A program made the position numbers and the translations under genes. Shown here piece by piece: positions 1 to 4,687 of a DNA stretch of 9,094 bases; the stretch's first letter is position 1; each line of letters begins with the position of its first letter. This stretch comes from Campylobacterales bacterium (GTDB taxonomy: Bacteria; Campylobacterota; Campylobacteria; Campylobacterales; QNZT01), in the NCBI GenBank assembly GCA_015662615.1, contig DQTU01000053.1, positions 1 through 9,094 of the forward strand, given 5' to 3'. The notes under the pieces were generated by a model. That model searched no databases. It saw only the letters and a list, made by a program, of their open reading frames with translations, and had not been told where the DNA came from.

Positions 1-390
1 ATGATAGGAAGCCTACTCGCAGGAACAGAAGAGAGTCCAGGAGAAGCTATCACTTACCAAGGTAGACAATATAAAACCTATCGAGGAATGGGAAGCATAG
101 GAGCTATGGGCAAAGGAAGTACTGACAGGTATTTCCAAGAAGGAACCGCTGCTGATAAACTTGTCCCTGAGGGAATAGAGGGAATGGTTCCATACCGTGG
201 AAAAATGAGCGTTGTGATACACCAACTTATCGGAGGGCTTAGAGCATCTATGGGTTATACTGGAGCCAAAGATATACCAACTTTTCAGGAAAAAGCTGAA
301 TTTGTCGAGATAACTTCGGCTGGGTTAAAAGAGAGTCATGTTCATGATGTAACGATTACCAAAGAAGCTCCAAATTATCACGCACGGTAG
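1..390 (+). CDS. guaB: IMP dehydrogenase, C-terminal part (5' end outside window)
   Basis: This is the last 129 residues of inosine-5'-monophosphate dehydrogenase, the cytosolic enzyme that oxidises IMP to XMP with NAD+ at the first committed step of GMP synthesis. The fragment opens in the catalytic barrel at GSLLAGTEESPGE. It then shows the YRGMGS segment, the mobile catalytic flap with the Arg-Tyr dyad (STDRYFQ, fragment residues 40-46), the EGIEGMVPYRGK motif and the GGLRASMGYTGA helix. It ends in HDVTITKEAPNYHAR, a typical bacterial GuaB tail, at TAG 388-390. Full-length bacterial GuaB is about 480-490 residues, so roughly the first 350 lie upstream of the window. The ATG at position 1 is an internal Met codon, not the start. 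The gene converges on the small minus-strand membrane module that begins 39 bases downstream. Confidence 0.97.
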   Translation: MIGSLLAGTEESPGEAITYQGRQYKTYRGMGSIGAMGKGSTDRYFQEGTAADKLVPEGIEGMVPYRGKMSVVIHQLIGGLRASMGYTGAKDIPTFQEKAEFVEITSAGLKESHVHDVTITKEAPNYHAR

Positions 391-397
391 TTTAAAA

Positions 398-414
398 GGT
401 TGGTTTTACCAACC
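398..414 (-). terminator. Short hairpin between convergent guaB and the small membrane module
   Basis: A 7-bp perfect stem (GGTTGGT, 398-404; ACCAACC, 408-414) encloses a 3-nt loop. Read on the minus strand it is followed by TTTTAAA and lies 16 nt past the stop of the 31-codon minus-strand gene, so it could end that transcript. On the plus strand no T-run follows, so it is a weak candidate for guaB. Confidence 0.4.
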
Positions 415-429
415 CTACAAAGTAACATA

Positions 430-525
430 CTAAAAATAATCAGCTATTTTCCAATTATTTTTAACAGCAATATGCCCTAAAATAGCAGTCAAAATAAATG
501 CAACAACAAACAGTATCTCAAACAT
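430..525 (-). CDS. 31-residue single-span membrane peptide (second gene of module 1)
   Basis: A short ORF of 31 codons starts at ATG 523-525 and ends at TAG 430-432. It begins MFEILFVVAFILTAILGH and ends NNWKIADYF: one hydrophobic helix (about residues 3-20) with a short polar tail. The start is convincing because AAAAGGA lies 6-7 nt upstream of the ATG, and the ATG overlaps the stop of the preceding 75-codon gene by 8 bases, as expected for translational coupling. Function is unknown to me. The gene pairing, size and N-terminal EILF pattern recur in the plus-strand module at 2393-2727, which supports a real gene. It probably sits in the inner membrane and may partner the protein encoded just upstream. 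Confidence 0.6.
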   Translation of the reverse strand: MFEILFVVAFILTAILGHIAVKNNWKIADYF

Positions 526-745
526 TTTTAAATCCTTTTAGTTCTTCTTGTGTTCTACTTAACTTCGTAATATTGGTAAAAATACCAAAACTTGATAAAA
601 CAAATACAGAAAAAAGCATCATTTTAAAAACCAATCCATCAAGCTTAAAAGCATAAACCCAACTTCCTCCAGCAATCGCCATAAACAGAAGTAGCTTTAT
701 CTTATAAATCTCGATCTCTTTGCCTATAACTTCCAACTCTTTCAT
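518..745 (-). CDS. Small two-span membrane protein (first gene of module 1)
   Basis: Encodes 75 residues: a charged N-terminus (MKELEVIGKEIEIYK), a hydrophobic helix at about 15-33, a short loop, a second helix at about 38-58, and a charged tail with TKLSRTQEELKG. This is the pattern of a two-span inner-membrane protein with both ends in the cytoplasm. The reading frame is open further upstream to an ATG at 784. I prefer ATG 743-745 because AAGGTGG precedes it at a usable distance and an extended -10 box (775-783) would place the transcript start downstream of the longer start. It overlaps the 31-codon gene by 8 bases. Its closest match in the window is the broken gene at 2393-2632, with the same MKE-I/L start, helix spacing and charged C-terminal helix. 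I do not recognise a named family or function. Confidence 0.7.
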   Translation of the reverse strand: MKELEVIGKEIEIYKIKLLLFMAIAGGSWVYAFKLDGLVFKMMLFSVFVLSSFGIFTNITKLSRTQEELKGFKNV

Positions 746-774
746 TCTATTATACCACCTTTTTCTTTGGAGGT

Positions 775-783
775 ATTTTATCA
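775..783 (-). promoter_or_regulatory. Candidate extended -10 promoter of membrane module 1
   Basis: On the minus strand the sequence reads TGATAAAAT, an extended -10 (TGn plus a 5/6 match to TATAAT). It ends 29 nt before the ATG at 745. Predicted initiation near 768 leaves a leader of about 22 nt containing the GGTGG ribosome site. No clear -35 box is seen, which is common for sigma-70 promoters in this phylum. Confidence 0.4.
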
Positions 784-798
784 TAGATTTAAAAAATG

Positions 799-833
799 GT
801 AAAAAAATATTTCATATTGATATATTTTTTTAC
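799..833 (-). terminator. AT-rich 12-bp terminator hairpin after hicB
   Basis: A perfect 12-bp inverted repeat (GTAAAAAAATAT at 799-810 and its complement at 822-833) encloses an 11-nt loop. On the minus strand it lies 22 nt beyond the hicB stop. Its 3' arm contains seven T and is followed by CATTTTTTAAA, so it fits an intrinsic terminator separating hicAB from the membrane module. The stem is almost all A-T, so it is weaker than a GC-rich terminator. Confidence 0.6.
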
Positions 834-855
834 TTATCTAGAGTAATTTGGATGT

Positions 856-1197
856 TTACCCAACCAATAAAACTTCCCTCTCTAAGGCTTTTTGTATATA
901 GCTATTTAGCGATAGACCAGATTTTAGTGCATTTTTATAAAGACTTTTATGAAGTTTCGGGTCTATTCGGACATTGAACACACCTTTATATACTTTTTCA
1001 GGTTCTCTGTTTAATTGTTTGCAAGTTTCTAAATATTCATCTACTGCTTGATGAAAATTTTTCTCTAACTCTTTCGCACTTGTCGCTTCAAAAGTAACTA
1101 AATCATCTATCATCTCTAACTTTCCAAAGAAGCATTTATCATCAGAAGAGTATTCTAAAGTTGAAATATACCCTTTGTATTCTATTGTATTAGCCAT
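856..1197 (-). CDS. hicB: HicB-family antitoxin with C-terminal ribbon-helix-helix domain
   Basis: This 113-residue protein has the two-part architecture of HicB antitoxins. The N-terminal part (about 1-68) is the degenerate RNase H-like HicB fold that binds the toxin, with YKGYISTLEYSSDDKCFFG and FEATSAKELEKNFHQAVDEYL. The C-terminal part (about 72-106) is a ribbon-helix-helix DNA-binding domain (GVFNVRIDPKLHKSLYKNA, then GLSLNSYIQKAL). HicB neutralises HicA and, through the RHH dimer, usually represses the operon. The start ATG at 1195-1197 has a very strong ribosome site (AAAGGAG, 8 nt upstream) and overlaps the end of hicA by 8 bases. That contrasts with the SD-less hicA start and should favour antitoxin excess. 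A likely operator is the inverted repeat over the hicA promoter. An AT-rich terminator hairpin follows. Confidence 0.92.
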   Translation of the reverse strand: MANTIEYKGYISTLEYSSDDKCFFGKLEMIDDLVTFEATSAKELEKNFHQAVDEYLETCKQLNREPEKVYKGVFNVRIDPKLHKSLYKNALKSGLSLNSYIQKALEREVLLVG

Positions 1198-1444
1198 TGC
1201 AAATCTCCTTTAATTTTACCTGTATCTGTTTGACAAGATAAGTTTTGAGGATATTACTAGGATGTGGTTTGTGTAAATTTATCAAATTGTCTTTCTCTTT
1301 ATGATAAAACTTTACAGCCGAACCTTTACCCTGTATCTTTTCATACCCACATGAGGACAATAGTCGTTCAAGTTCCTCAAAAGTTAAATCCTTTTTTGAT
1401 GGAACTTCCAGAAATTTCCTTAATAGTTTGTTCTTTGTACTCAT
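1190..1444 (-). CDS. hicA: HicA-family toxin (variant active site)
   Basis: This 84-residue protein matches the HicA family, double-stranded-RNA-binding-fold toxins that cleave or block mRNA. Seen here are the helix TFEELERLLSSCGYE (21-35), the strand region QGKGSAVKFYH (38-48), the LHKPHPSNILKTY segment (57-69), and the final helix VKQIQVKLKE. It is the first gene of hicA-hicB, with an 8-base overlap. In canonical HicA the catalytic His lies in a G-S-H motif. Here that position is Ala (GSAV, Ala43). Some HicA subfamilies carry other residues there while keeping the LHKPHP block, so loss of activity is not certain. ATG 1442-1444 has no clear SD, and the promoter's -10 box ends only 6 nt before it, so the mRNA may be leaderless. 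No alternative Met start exists in the frame. Confidence 0.87.
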   Translation of the reverse strand: MSTKNKLLRKFLEVPSKKDLTFEELERLLSSCGYEKIQGKGSAVKFYHKEKDNLINLHKPHPSNILKTYLVKQIQVKLKEICNG

Positions 1445-1450
1445 GTAAAA

Positions 1451-1479
1451 ATGATACCATTTATTAGTTACAAAGTCAA
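1451..1479 (-). promoter_or_regulatory. hicAB promoter with overlapping inverted repeat (possible HicB operator)
   Basis: On the minus strand TTGACT (1474-1479) and TATCAT (1451-1456) are separated by exactly 17 nt, a near-consensus sigma-70 promoter. The -10 box ends 6 nt before the hicA ATG, predicting an almost leaderless transcript. The inverted repeat AAATG-ATAC-CATTT (1449-1462) covers the -10 box and is a plausible binding site for the HicB ribbon-helix-helix domain. Confidence 0.6.
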
Positions 1480-1617
1480 GATAAACATCTTATAAAATCA
1501 ACTTAGCATTTGAAAAAGAGTCAACAATTGGCTATCTAATAGCTAAATATGTTACGATTTTACACATATCTTGATTATTTTTTGCTAAAATTAGGGAAAA
1601 AGGTGATTTGGTTGTAA

Positions 1618-1664
1618 TATAATTGTGTTCGGCAGTATGTTAAAATATAAGTAAAATTAGGAGG
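1618..1664 (+). promoter_or_regulatory. Candidate -10 box and strong ribosome binding site of a truncated gene
   Basis: TATAAT at 1618-1623 and a consensus AGGAGG at 1659-1664 lead to ATG 1672 with 7-nt spacing. No -35 box is evident. The signals look intact although the ORF they serve has only 17 codons, which points to a gene cut off downstream. Confidence 0.4.
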
Positions 1665-1671
1665 AATAAGA

Positions 1672-1725
1672 ATGGAAACAAAAATAAAGAATCATACTAA
1701 AAGCTTAATTGCACAAATAAAATGA
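1672..1725 (+). pseudogene. 5' remnant of an unidentified gene, interrupted at the IS110 junction
   Basis: ATG 1672 follows an excellent ribosome binding site. It opens a 17-codon ORF, METKIKNHTKSLIAQIK, ending in TGA at 1723-1725. The antisense strand becomes IS110-transposase coding from about 1721 upward, so the ORF stops where the mobile-element sequence begins. The simplest reading is a host gene whose body was lost when the element inserted or a deletion followed. The N-terminal pattern (charged, H..SL..QIK) loosely resembles the start of CsoR/FrmR-type metal-sensing regulators, but 17 residues are too few to assign a family. A functional leader-type peptide is a less likely alternative. 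Confidence 0.4.
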
Positions 1726-1827
1726 TTTTAATCCTCCCTTGCTATTTTCAATCTCAAAATCAAGAGAGTTAAGTGGCACATGGATGGAAATTGTTGATTT
1801 ACTAATGTCTAATCCGATAGAATACAT
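1705..1827 (-). pseudogene. IS110-family transposase, N-terminal remnant
   Basis: On the minus strand ATG 1825-1827 opens a 40-codon frame. It begins MYSIGLDISKSTISIHVP and continues through an FEIEN.KGGLKSFY segment to a TAA at 1705-1707. This is the start of the RuvC-like DEDD domain of IS110-family transposases: the first catalytic Asp sits in the GLDISK motif, followed by the strand, the F-x-N element and the conserved G-L-K helix. The family resemblance ends at FY; the next three codons (LCN) look like unrelated sequence. Transposases of this family are about 300-400 residues, so roughly nine tenths is missing and the copy cannot be active. The break is near 1720, at the junction with the truncated plus-strand ORF. 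Confidence 0.72.
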
Positions 1828-2130
1828 TTATAGAACCTCACTATTTTAATATTGAGAGTTCGTTAGGGTAGGAGTGAAATATTCTCTTACCTGATTTCAA
1901 TAATCTTGTTATACATAAATCTCGTCTCATAATATTCGATCTAACTTTCGCCGATCCAGTTGCCACTCAAATTTGTAGTATAACTATCTGACTTGGAAAC
2001 AATCTAGCTAAAATTCTAATTTAAGAAAACTAACCGATTTAGAACTTGTCCGATATATTATTTGTACTTACTCTCTTGTAAATCATAGCTTATTTGCTAT
2101 GAAGTTTATTATATGAGAGTTTGTAAATTA
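1720..2130 (-). mobile_element. Truncated IS110-family element (5' end and noncoding leader)
   Basis: The transposase start (1827) is preceded on the minus strand by about 300 nt with no convincing gene, then by the orphan ORF at 2135. That arrangement matches the left end of IS110-group elements, which carry a long noncoding leader before the transposase; in characterised members this leader encodes the bridge RNA that pairs with donor and target DNA. Hairpins are visible at 1867-1891 and 2083-2102. Only the transposase start is recognisable by sequence. The right-hand limit near 2130 is set by where the next ORF begins and is a guess; no terminal repeats or target duplication can be identified. 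Confidence 0.5.
1828..2130 (-). other. Gene-free stretch; possible relic of an IS110 bridge-RNA region
   Basis: No ORF worth calling lies here on either strand. Two hairpins stand out. One is 1867-1874 with 1884-1891, 8 bp on the plus strand with one G-U pair. The other is TCATAGC/GCTATGA at 2083-2102, 7 bp with a 6-nt loop. Because the region directly precedes an IS110 transposase start, it is where a bridge RNA would be encoded. I cannot identify donor- or target-binding loops. Confidence 0.3.
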
Positions 2131-2134
2131 TCTT

Positions 2135-2293
2135 ATGAAGTTTGGACAATTAGATTTTGATTTAGGAAACATGTTTAGATATCAAAGAATTGCAAAACAG
2201 ATATCAAGAGTTTTAGTTAAACCTGAAGAGCGTAAGTATACTCACATTAAAAATATAATTGCAACTTTCAAAGATGTGTCTATTTCGAAATAA
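2135..2293 (+). CDS. Orphan 52-residue ORF, possibly a gene fragment
   Basis: ATG 2135 opens 52 codons ending at TAA 2291-2293. The product starts MKFGQLDFDLGNMFRYQRIA, continues with KQISRVLVKPEERKYTHIKN, and ends ATFKDVSISK. It looks soluble and basic, with a plausible helix at about 11-28 and no signal peptide. I do not recognise a family. There is no good ribosome binding site; a GAGAG sits too far upstream. The frame is closed by TAA shortly before the ATG. It may be a chance ORF or a residue of a gene damaged by the adjacent IS110 event. Amino-acid composition is reasonable for coding sequence, which is the main argument for listing it. Confidence 0.3.
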   Translation: MKFGQLDFDLGNMFRYQRIAKQISRVLVKPEERKYTHIKNIIATFKDVSISK

Positions 2294-2392
2294 CCCTTAT
2301 AAAACTCCAACTAAATACAGATAATTTGATACGTACAAACAGCACATTTCAAAATGAAATAAAATCATCCAATAAGCAAAAAAGACTCTCTG

Positions 2393-2632
2393 ATGAAAGA
2401 GATTGATGAAGTTAGAGAAAGGGTGCGATTTTGGCATAATGCTATCTTAACGCTGCTAACAGGATTATCAGGTATATTTTTTGGTGTCAGCCAAGAGAAA
2501 GTTACAGTAAACATTTTTATATGGGTTTTTGGCATAATAATAGTAGCTGTTTTGATATTTGGTTTGTATTGACTAGAGAAGCTTAGATATATAAGAAAGC
2601 AACTCATAAAAAAACTTGAAAAGGAAAACTGA
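2393..2632 (+). pseudogene. Two-span membrane protein gene with an in-frame TGA (first gene of module 2)
   Basis: From ATG 2393 the frame reads 59 codons (MKEIDEVRERVRFWHN, hydrophobic helix about 17-33, loop with SQEKVTVN, second helix about 40-59). It meets TGA at 2570-2572, then continues open for 19 codons (LEKLRYIRKQLIKKLEKEN) to TGA 2630-2632. The tail after the stop is exactly the charged cytoplasmic helix expected after the second span, so a single nonsense change (for example TGG or CGA to TGA) in a 79-codon gene is the best explanation. Overall organisation matches the intact 75-residue protein at 518-745. No ribosome site is visible before the ATG. A truncated 59-residue protein could still insert in the membrane. 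A sequencing error at 2570-2572 is an alternative. Confidence 0.6.
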
Positions 2633-2727
2633 TGGGAATGAATGAAATACTATTTTTAATTATGTTGATTGTCACTTTTGCTTGGGTATTTTATAAGCTT
2701 TTGACTGAAAAGATTGAAGGGGCTTAG
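2632..2727 (+). CDS. 31-residue single-span membrane peptide (second gene of module 2)
   Basis: ATG 2632-2634 overlaps the preceding TGA in a TGATG arrangement, with AAAAGGA ending 7 nt upstream, so translation is probably coupled to the upstream gene. The 31 codons end at TAG 2725-2727. The product begins MGMNEILFLIMLIVTFAWVF and ends with a short charged tail (KLLTEKIEGA): one transmembrane helix at about residues 5-21. Size, topology and the N-terminal EILF match the 31-codon gene of module 1 (430-525). A second Met codon at 2638 is an alternative start. Function unknown. A bidirectional terminator follows 15 bases after the stop. Confidence 0.6.
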   Translation: MGMNEILFLIMLIVTFAWVFYKLLTEKIEGA

Positions 2728-2742
2728 AGTTTATAGCATATA

Positions 2743-2768
2743 GAAAAAGCTCTGTTTTGAGCTTTTTC
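2743..2768. terminator. Bidirectional intrinsic terminator
   Basis: A perfect 10-bp stem (GAAAAAGCTC, 2743-2752; GAGCTTTTTC, 2759-2768) with a 6-nt loop lies between a plus-strand gene ending at 2727 and a minus-strand gene ending at 2771. Each strand reads a GC-containing inner stem followed by a T5 run in the outer arm, so it can serve both convergent transcripts. Confidence 0.75.
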
Positions 2769-2770
2769 AG

Positions 2771-3244
2771 TTAGTGTGCAATTCCAGCGTCTTTAAACTC
2801 TTGTGCAAAAGCTCTCACTTTTGCCGCTATGTCTGTTAGTGTTTTTTGATTTTTAGGTTCTGTCGTTTGAACTTCAATGGGTAACTCTTCTTTTTCGGTC
2901 AATTTTGATGCTTCTGTAATTTCATTGGCTTCAATATTTTCAACTTTGGATATATCATCTTCACTTTGAATAACAACTTTTATTTCTGTTTTATTTACTT
3001 CATCAGTAGCTATATCTGCCAATGTTGATACATCTTTTGTCTCCTTGGCAGGTTCCTGTATATCAGGAGTCTCTTCTTGAACCTCTGCTACTTTCTCAAT
3101 TTTTTCTACTACGACAGGTTCACTTGATTTAACTGCTGTATGCTTAACTTTTCTTGGTGCTTTTGCCATCTGTGAATAGCTAGTAGAAACATATAAATAA
3201 GCAATACTTGCAATAATGCTAAAAATTAAAAATATTTTTCCCAT
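2771..3244 (-). CDS. Membrane-anchored low-complexity protein of unknown function
   Basis: Encodes 157 residues. Residues about 3-22 form one hydrophobic helix (GKIFLIFSIIASIAYLYVS) that fits an uncleaved N-terminal anchor or signal. The rest is a Glu/Lys/Val/Thr-rich, probably disordered stretch (about 30-130) and a short C-terminal helix (TDIAAKVRAFAQEFKDAGI). The motif T-L-x-D-I-A occurs twice, at about 74-79 and 135-140, suggesting an internal repeat or a docking motif. The start is supported by AGGAG about 8 nt before ATG 3244. It lies 48 nt downstream of amrB on the same strand and could be co-transcribed, but a TATAAT-like box in the gap suggests it may have its own promoter. I recognise no family. 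The periplasmic location is an inference. Confidence 0.75.
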   Translation of the reverse strand: MGKIFLIFSIIASIAYLYVSTSYSQMAKAPRKVKHTAVKSSEPVVVEKIEKVAEVQEETPDIQEPAKETKDVSTLADIATDEVNKTEIKVVIQSEDDISKVENIEANEITEASKLTEKEELPIEVQTTEPKNQKTLTDIAAKVRAFAQEFKDAGIAH

Positions 3245-3279
3245 ACTTAGACTCCTAATTATAAAACAAAATTTTATCT

Positions 3280-3285
3280 ATTATA
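3280..3285 (-). promoter_or_regulatory. Candidate -10 box for the membrane-anchored protein gene
   Basis: Minus-strand TATAAT, exact to consensus, lies 35 nt upstream of ATG 3244 in the 48-nt gap after amrB. No -35 box is seen, and the local sequence is AT-rich enough for a chance match. Confidence 0.3.
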
Positions 3286-3292
3286 ATATGAT

Positions 3293-4090
3293 TTACTTCA
3301 AATAAGCACTCAAATACCCAACCACACTACTTTTATCCCCACTAGCATCAGCAGAAGTTCGATAATCCAACAAATCAACTGATAATTTAGCCTCTTTAGC
3401 CACTTGCAACATTGCTTTTATACCTATCATTCCACATGCTTCACACCCTTTATCTAACATAGATATATCTTTCTTCAAAATACCATTCAGACAAATATTG
3501 TCAAGTTTCTTGGCATTTTCAAGGGTATAAAAATGACTCAGATCCGTACTGATAACAACCACATTATCTCTATCTTTTAAAAGCTCATTTATAAGTTTGG
3601 CAATTTTTCTATAATCAGCTTTTCCATAAATAAACTCTATAATCTTTGCATGTGGCAAATAGTGCTTGATAAATGGCATTTGTGTTTCTGTGCTATGTTC
3701 TACGCTATGCGCTTTTTGGGAAAACTCTATCGGAAAATTCTTTTTTATCTTTTCCAAATAGTTGGTATCAATTTCCAAATCTCCACATGGAGTCTCATAA
3801 GAGTCTTGTCTGCTTCCACTCATGCCATCGATGTAAACATGATGGCTAGGACCAATGACAATAGCTCTTTTTGCTTTGCTATTTGCCAACAATCGATAAG
3901 CAAAATTTGCTGTAAATCCACTATAGATATATCCAGCATGAGGTACGATAATAGCTCGTGGAATCTCTTTTAAAAGTTTTTTATCACTCAACTTTTCATC
4001 TAACAGCATATTCCATTTTTTTATCATTTTTTCAATTTCAGAGCAACTTTTTGGGTAAAACTGCCCTCTTACTCCTGCAACTCTTTTCAT
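3293..4090 (-). CDS. amrB: AmmeMemoRadiSam system protein B (Memo-like family)
   Basis: This 265-residue protein belongs to the Memo family, related in fold to class III extradiol dioxygenases. Seen in order are RGQFYP (9-13), VPHAGYIYSG (49-58), IGPSHHVY (79-86), EHSTETQMPFI (131-141), STDLSHF (181-187), CEACG (216-220) and the C-terminal YRTSADASGDKSSVVGYLS (243-261). His51, the His pair 83/84 and Cys219 correspond to the metal-binding His/His/Cys positions of human MEMO1. Length is normal for the family. It starts at ATG 4088-4090, overlapping the amrA stop by 4 bases (ATGA), with GGAG about 8 nt upstream. In many genomes A, B and a radical SAM protein are encoded together; here only A and B occur. 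The bacterial function is not established, so a substrate cannot be named. Confidence 0.92.
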   Translation of the reverse strand: MKRVAGVRGQFYPKSCSEIEKMIKKWNMLLDEKLSDKKLLKEIPRAIIVPHAGYIYSGFTANFAYRLLANSKAKRAIVIGPSHHVYIDGMSGSRQDSYETPCGDLEIDTNYLEKIKKNFPIEFSQKAHSVEHSTETQMPFIKHYLPHAKIIEFIYGKADYRKIAKLINELLKDRDNVVVISTDLSHFYTLENAKKLDNICLNGILKKDISMLDKGCEACGMIGIKAMLQVAKEAKLSVDLLDYRTSADASGDKSSVVGYLSAYLK

Positions 4091-4638
4091 TTTATCTTCT
4101 CCACACGATAGAGGTAGATTTGAGGGTTTTTCTCAAGACAATTGGTTCGCAGTCCCGCCTTTTTACAAAGATGTGTGAAAAAAGCATCAAATCTTGGAAG
4201 TTGTTCCCAAACTTGGGGTAAAAATGTAGATTGGTAATTTCCATATTTTAAAACCACACCATCCACACCAACGCGAATTTTCTTTTTTAAATCATTGATA
4301 TCTTTGTATCTTAACAATTTTGGTTCACTAAGCAGTGAGATTTCAACCGTTAGATTTCTATCGTCAAATTCTGTTTGGGTTAGAGGTCTAAAACGACTGT
4401 CTTTAAATGCTGCAGATTTTGCATTGGAAATCAAATCATCTAAAAGAGTTCTGTGTGCGACAAGTGTACCGATGCAACCTCGAAGATTTTTACGCTTCTC
4501 CAATGTGACAAAAGTAGCCCCTTTTTTTGAGAGTTTTGGATAGGCTTTTAACAATTTTTCTCTATCAATTAGTTGCTTTTGTAATAGCTCTTCTAAAATT
4601 GCATCTTTTGCGATATTTATCATAAATCTATTGTCCAA
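4087..4638 (-). CDS. amrA: AmmeMemoRadiSam system protein A (AMMECR1 family)
   Basis: This 183-residue protein is an AMMECR1-domain protein. Characteristic segments are TFVTLEKRKNLRGCIGTL (42-59, with the signature LRGCIG), KDSRFRPLT (79-87), LTVEISLLSEP (96-106), VGVDGVVLKYG (123-133) and STFLPQVWEQLP (137-148). The function of the domain is unknown; human AMMECR1 is linked to a multi-system syndrome, and bacterial copies occur with Memo and a radical SAM enzyme. The start is TTG at 4636-4638, not ATG. AGGAGG lies 5 nt upstream, while the first ATG (codon 6) would be about 20 nt from that site. It is the first gene of the minus-strand operon, overlaps amrB by 4 bases, and diverges from metY across a 76-bp gap. 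Confidence 0.92.
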   Translation of the reverse strand: MDNRFMINIAKDAILEELLQKQLIDREKLLKAYPKLSKKGATFVTLEKRKNLRGCIGTLVAHRTLLDDLISNAKSAAFKDSRFRPLTQTEFDDRNLTVEISLLSEPKLLRYKDINDLKKKIRVGVDGVVLKYGNYQSTFLPQVWEQLPRFDAFFTHLCKKAGLRTNCLEKNPQIYLYRVEKIK

Positions 4639-4657
4639 GATAACCTCCTATATGGTC

Positions 4658-4666
4658 ATGATAGCA
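4658..4666 (-). promoter_or_regulatory. Candidate extended -10 promoter of amrAB
   Basis: Minus-strand TGCTATCAT fits an extended -10 (TGn-TATCAT). It ends 19 nt before the TTG start and 8 nt before the AGGAGG ribosome site, giving a short leader. No good -35 box is seen. Confidence 0.4.
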
Positions 4667-4674
4667 AAAGAGAA

Positions 4675-4687
4675 TATAATGTATAAT
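4675..4687 (+). promoter_or_regulatory. Candidate -10 boxes for the metY operon
   Basis: Two exact TATAAT hexamers, at 4675-4680 and 4682-4687, lie 27-39 nt before the metY ATG, followed by GAAGGAAG as ribosome site. Neither has a clear -35 partner. The gap to amrA is only 76 bp, with no room for a SAM riboswitch, so any methionine control would have to be by a protein or another route. Confidence 0.45.

Noticed and set aside
754..774. Hairpin (ACCTCC with GGTGGT, minus strand) that could hide the ribosome site of the 75-residue membrane protein
   Set aside because: The stem has a central mismatch, and the extended -10 box at 775-783 would start the RNA near 768, leaving most of the 5' arm untranscribed.
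1836..1932. Short minus-strand ORF of about 29 codons in the IS110 leader
   Set aside because: No ribosome binding site, no recognisable sequence, and it lies where IS110 elements are noncoding.
2570..2572. TGA recoded as selenocysteine
   Set aside because: The position is at a membrane boundary with no redox motif, no selenocysteine insertion hairpin is evident just downstream, and a simple nonsense change explains it.
2365..2607. Long open frame on the minus strand, about 80 codons
   Set aside because: It is antisense to the two-span membrane gene of module 2. The plus strand shows a coherent two-helix protein with a paralogue in the window; the minus-strand product has no recognisable pattern and no ribosome site.
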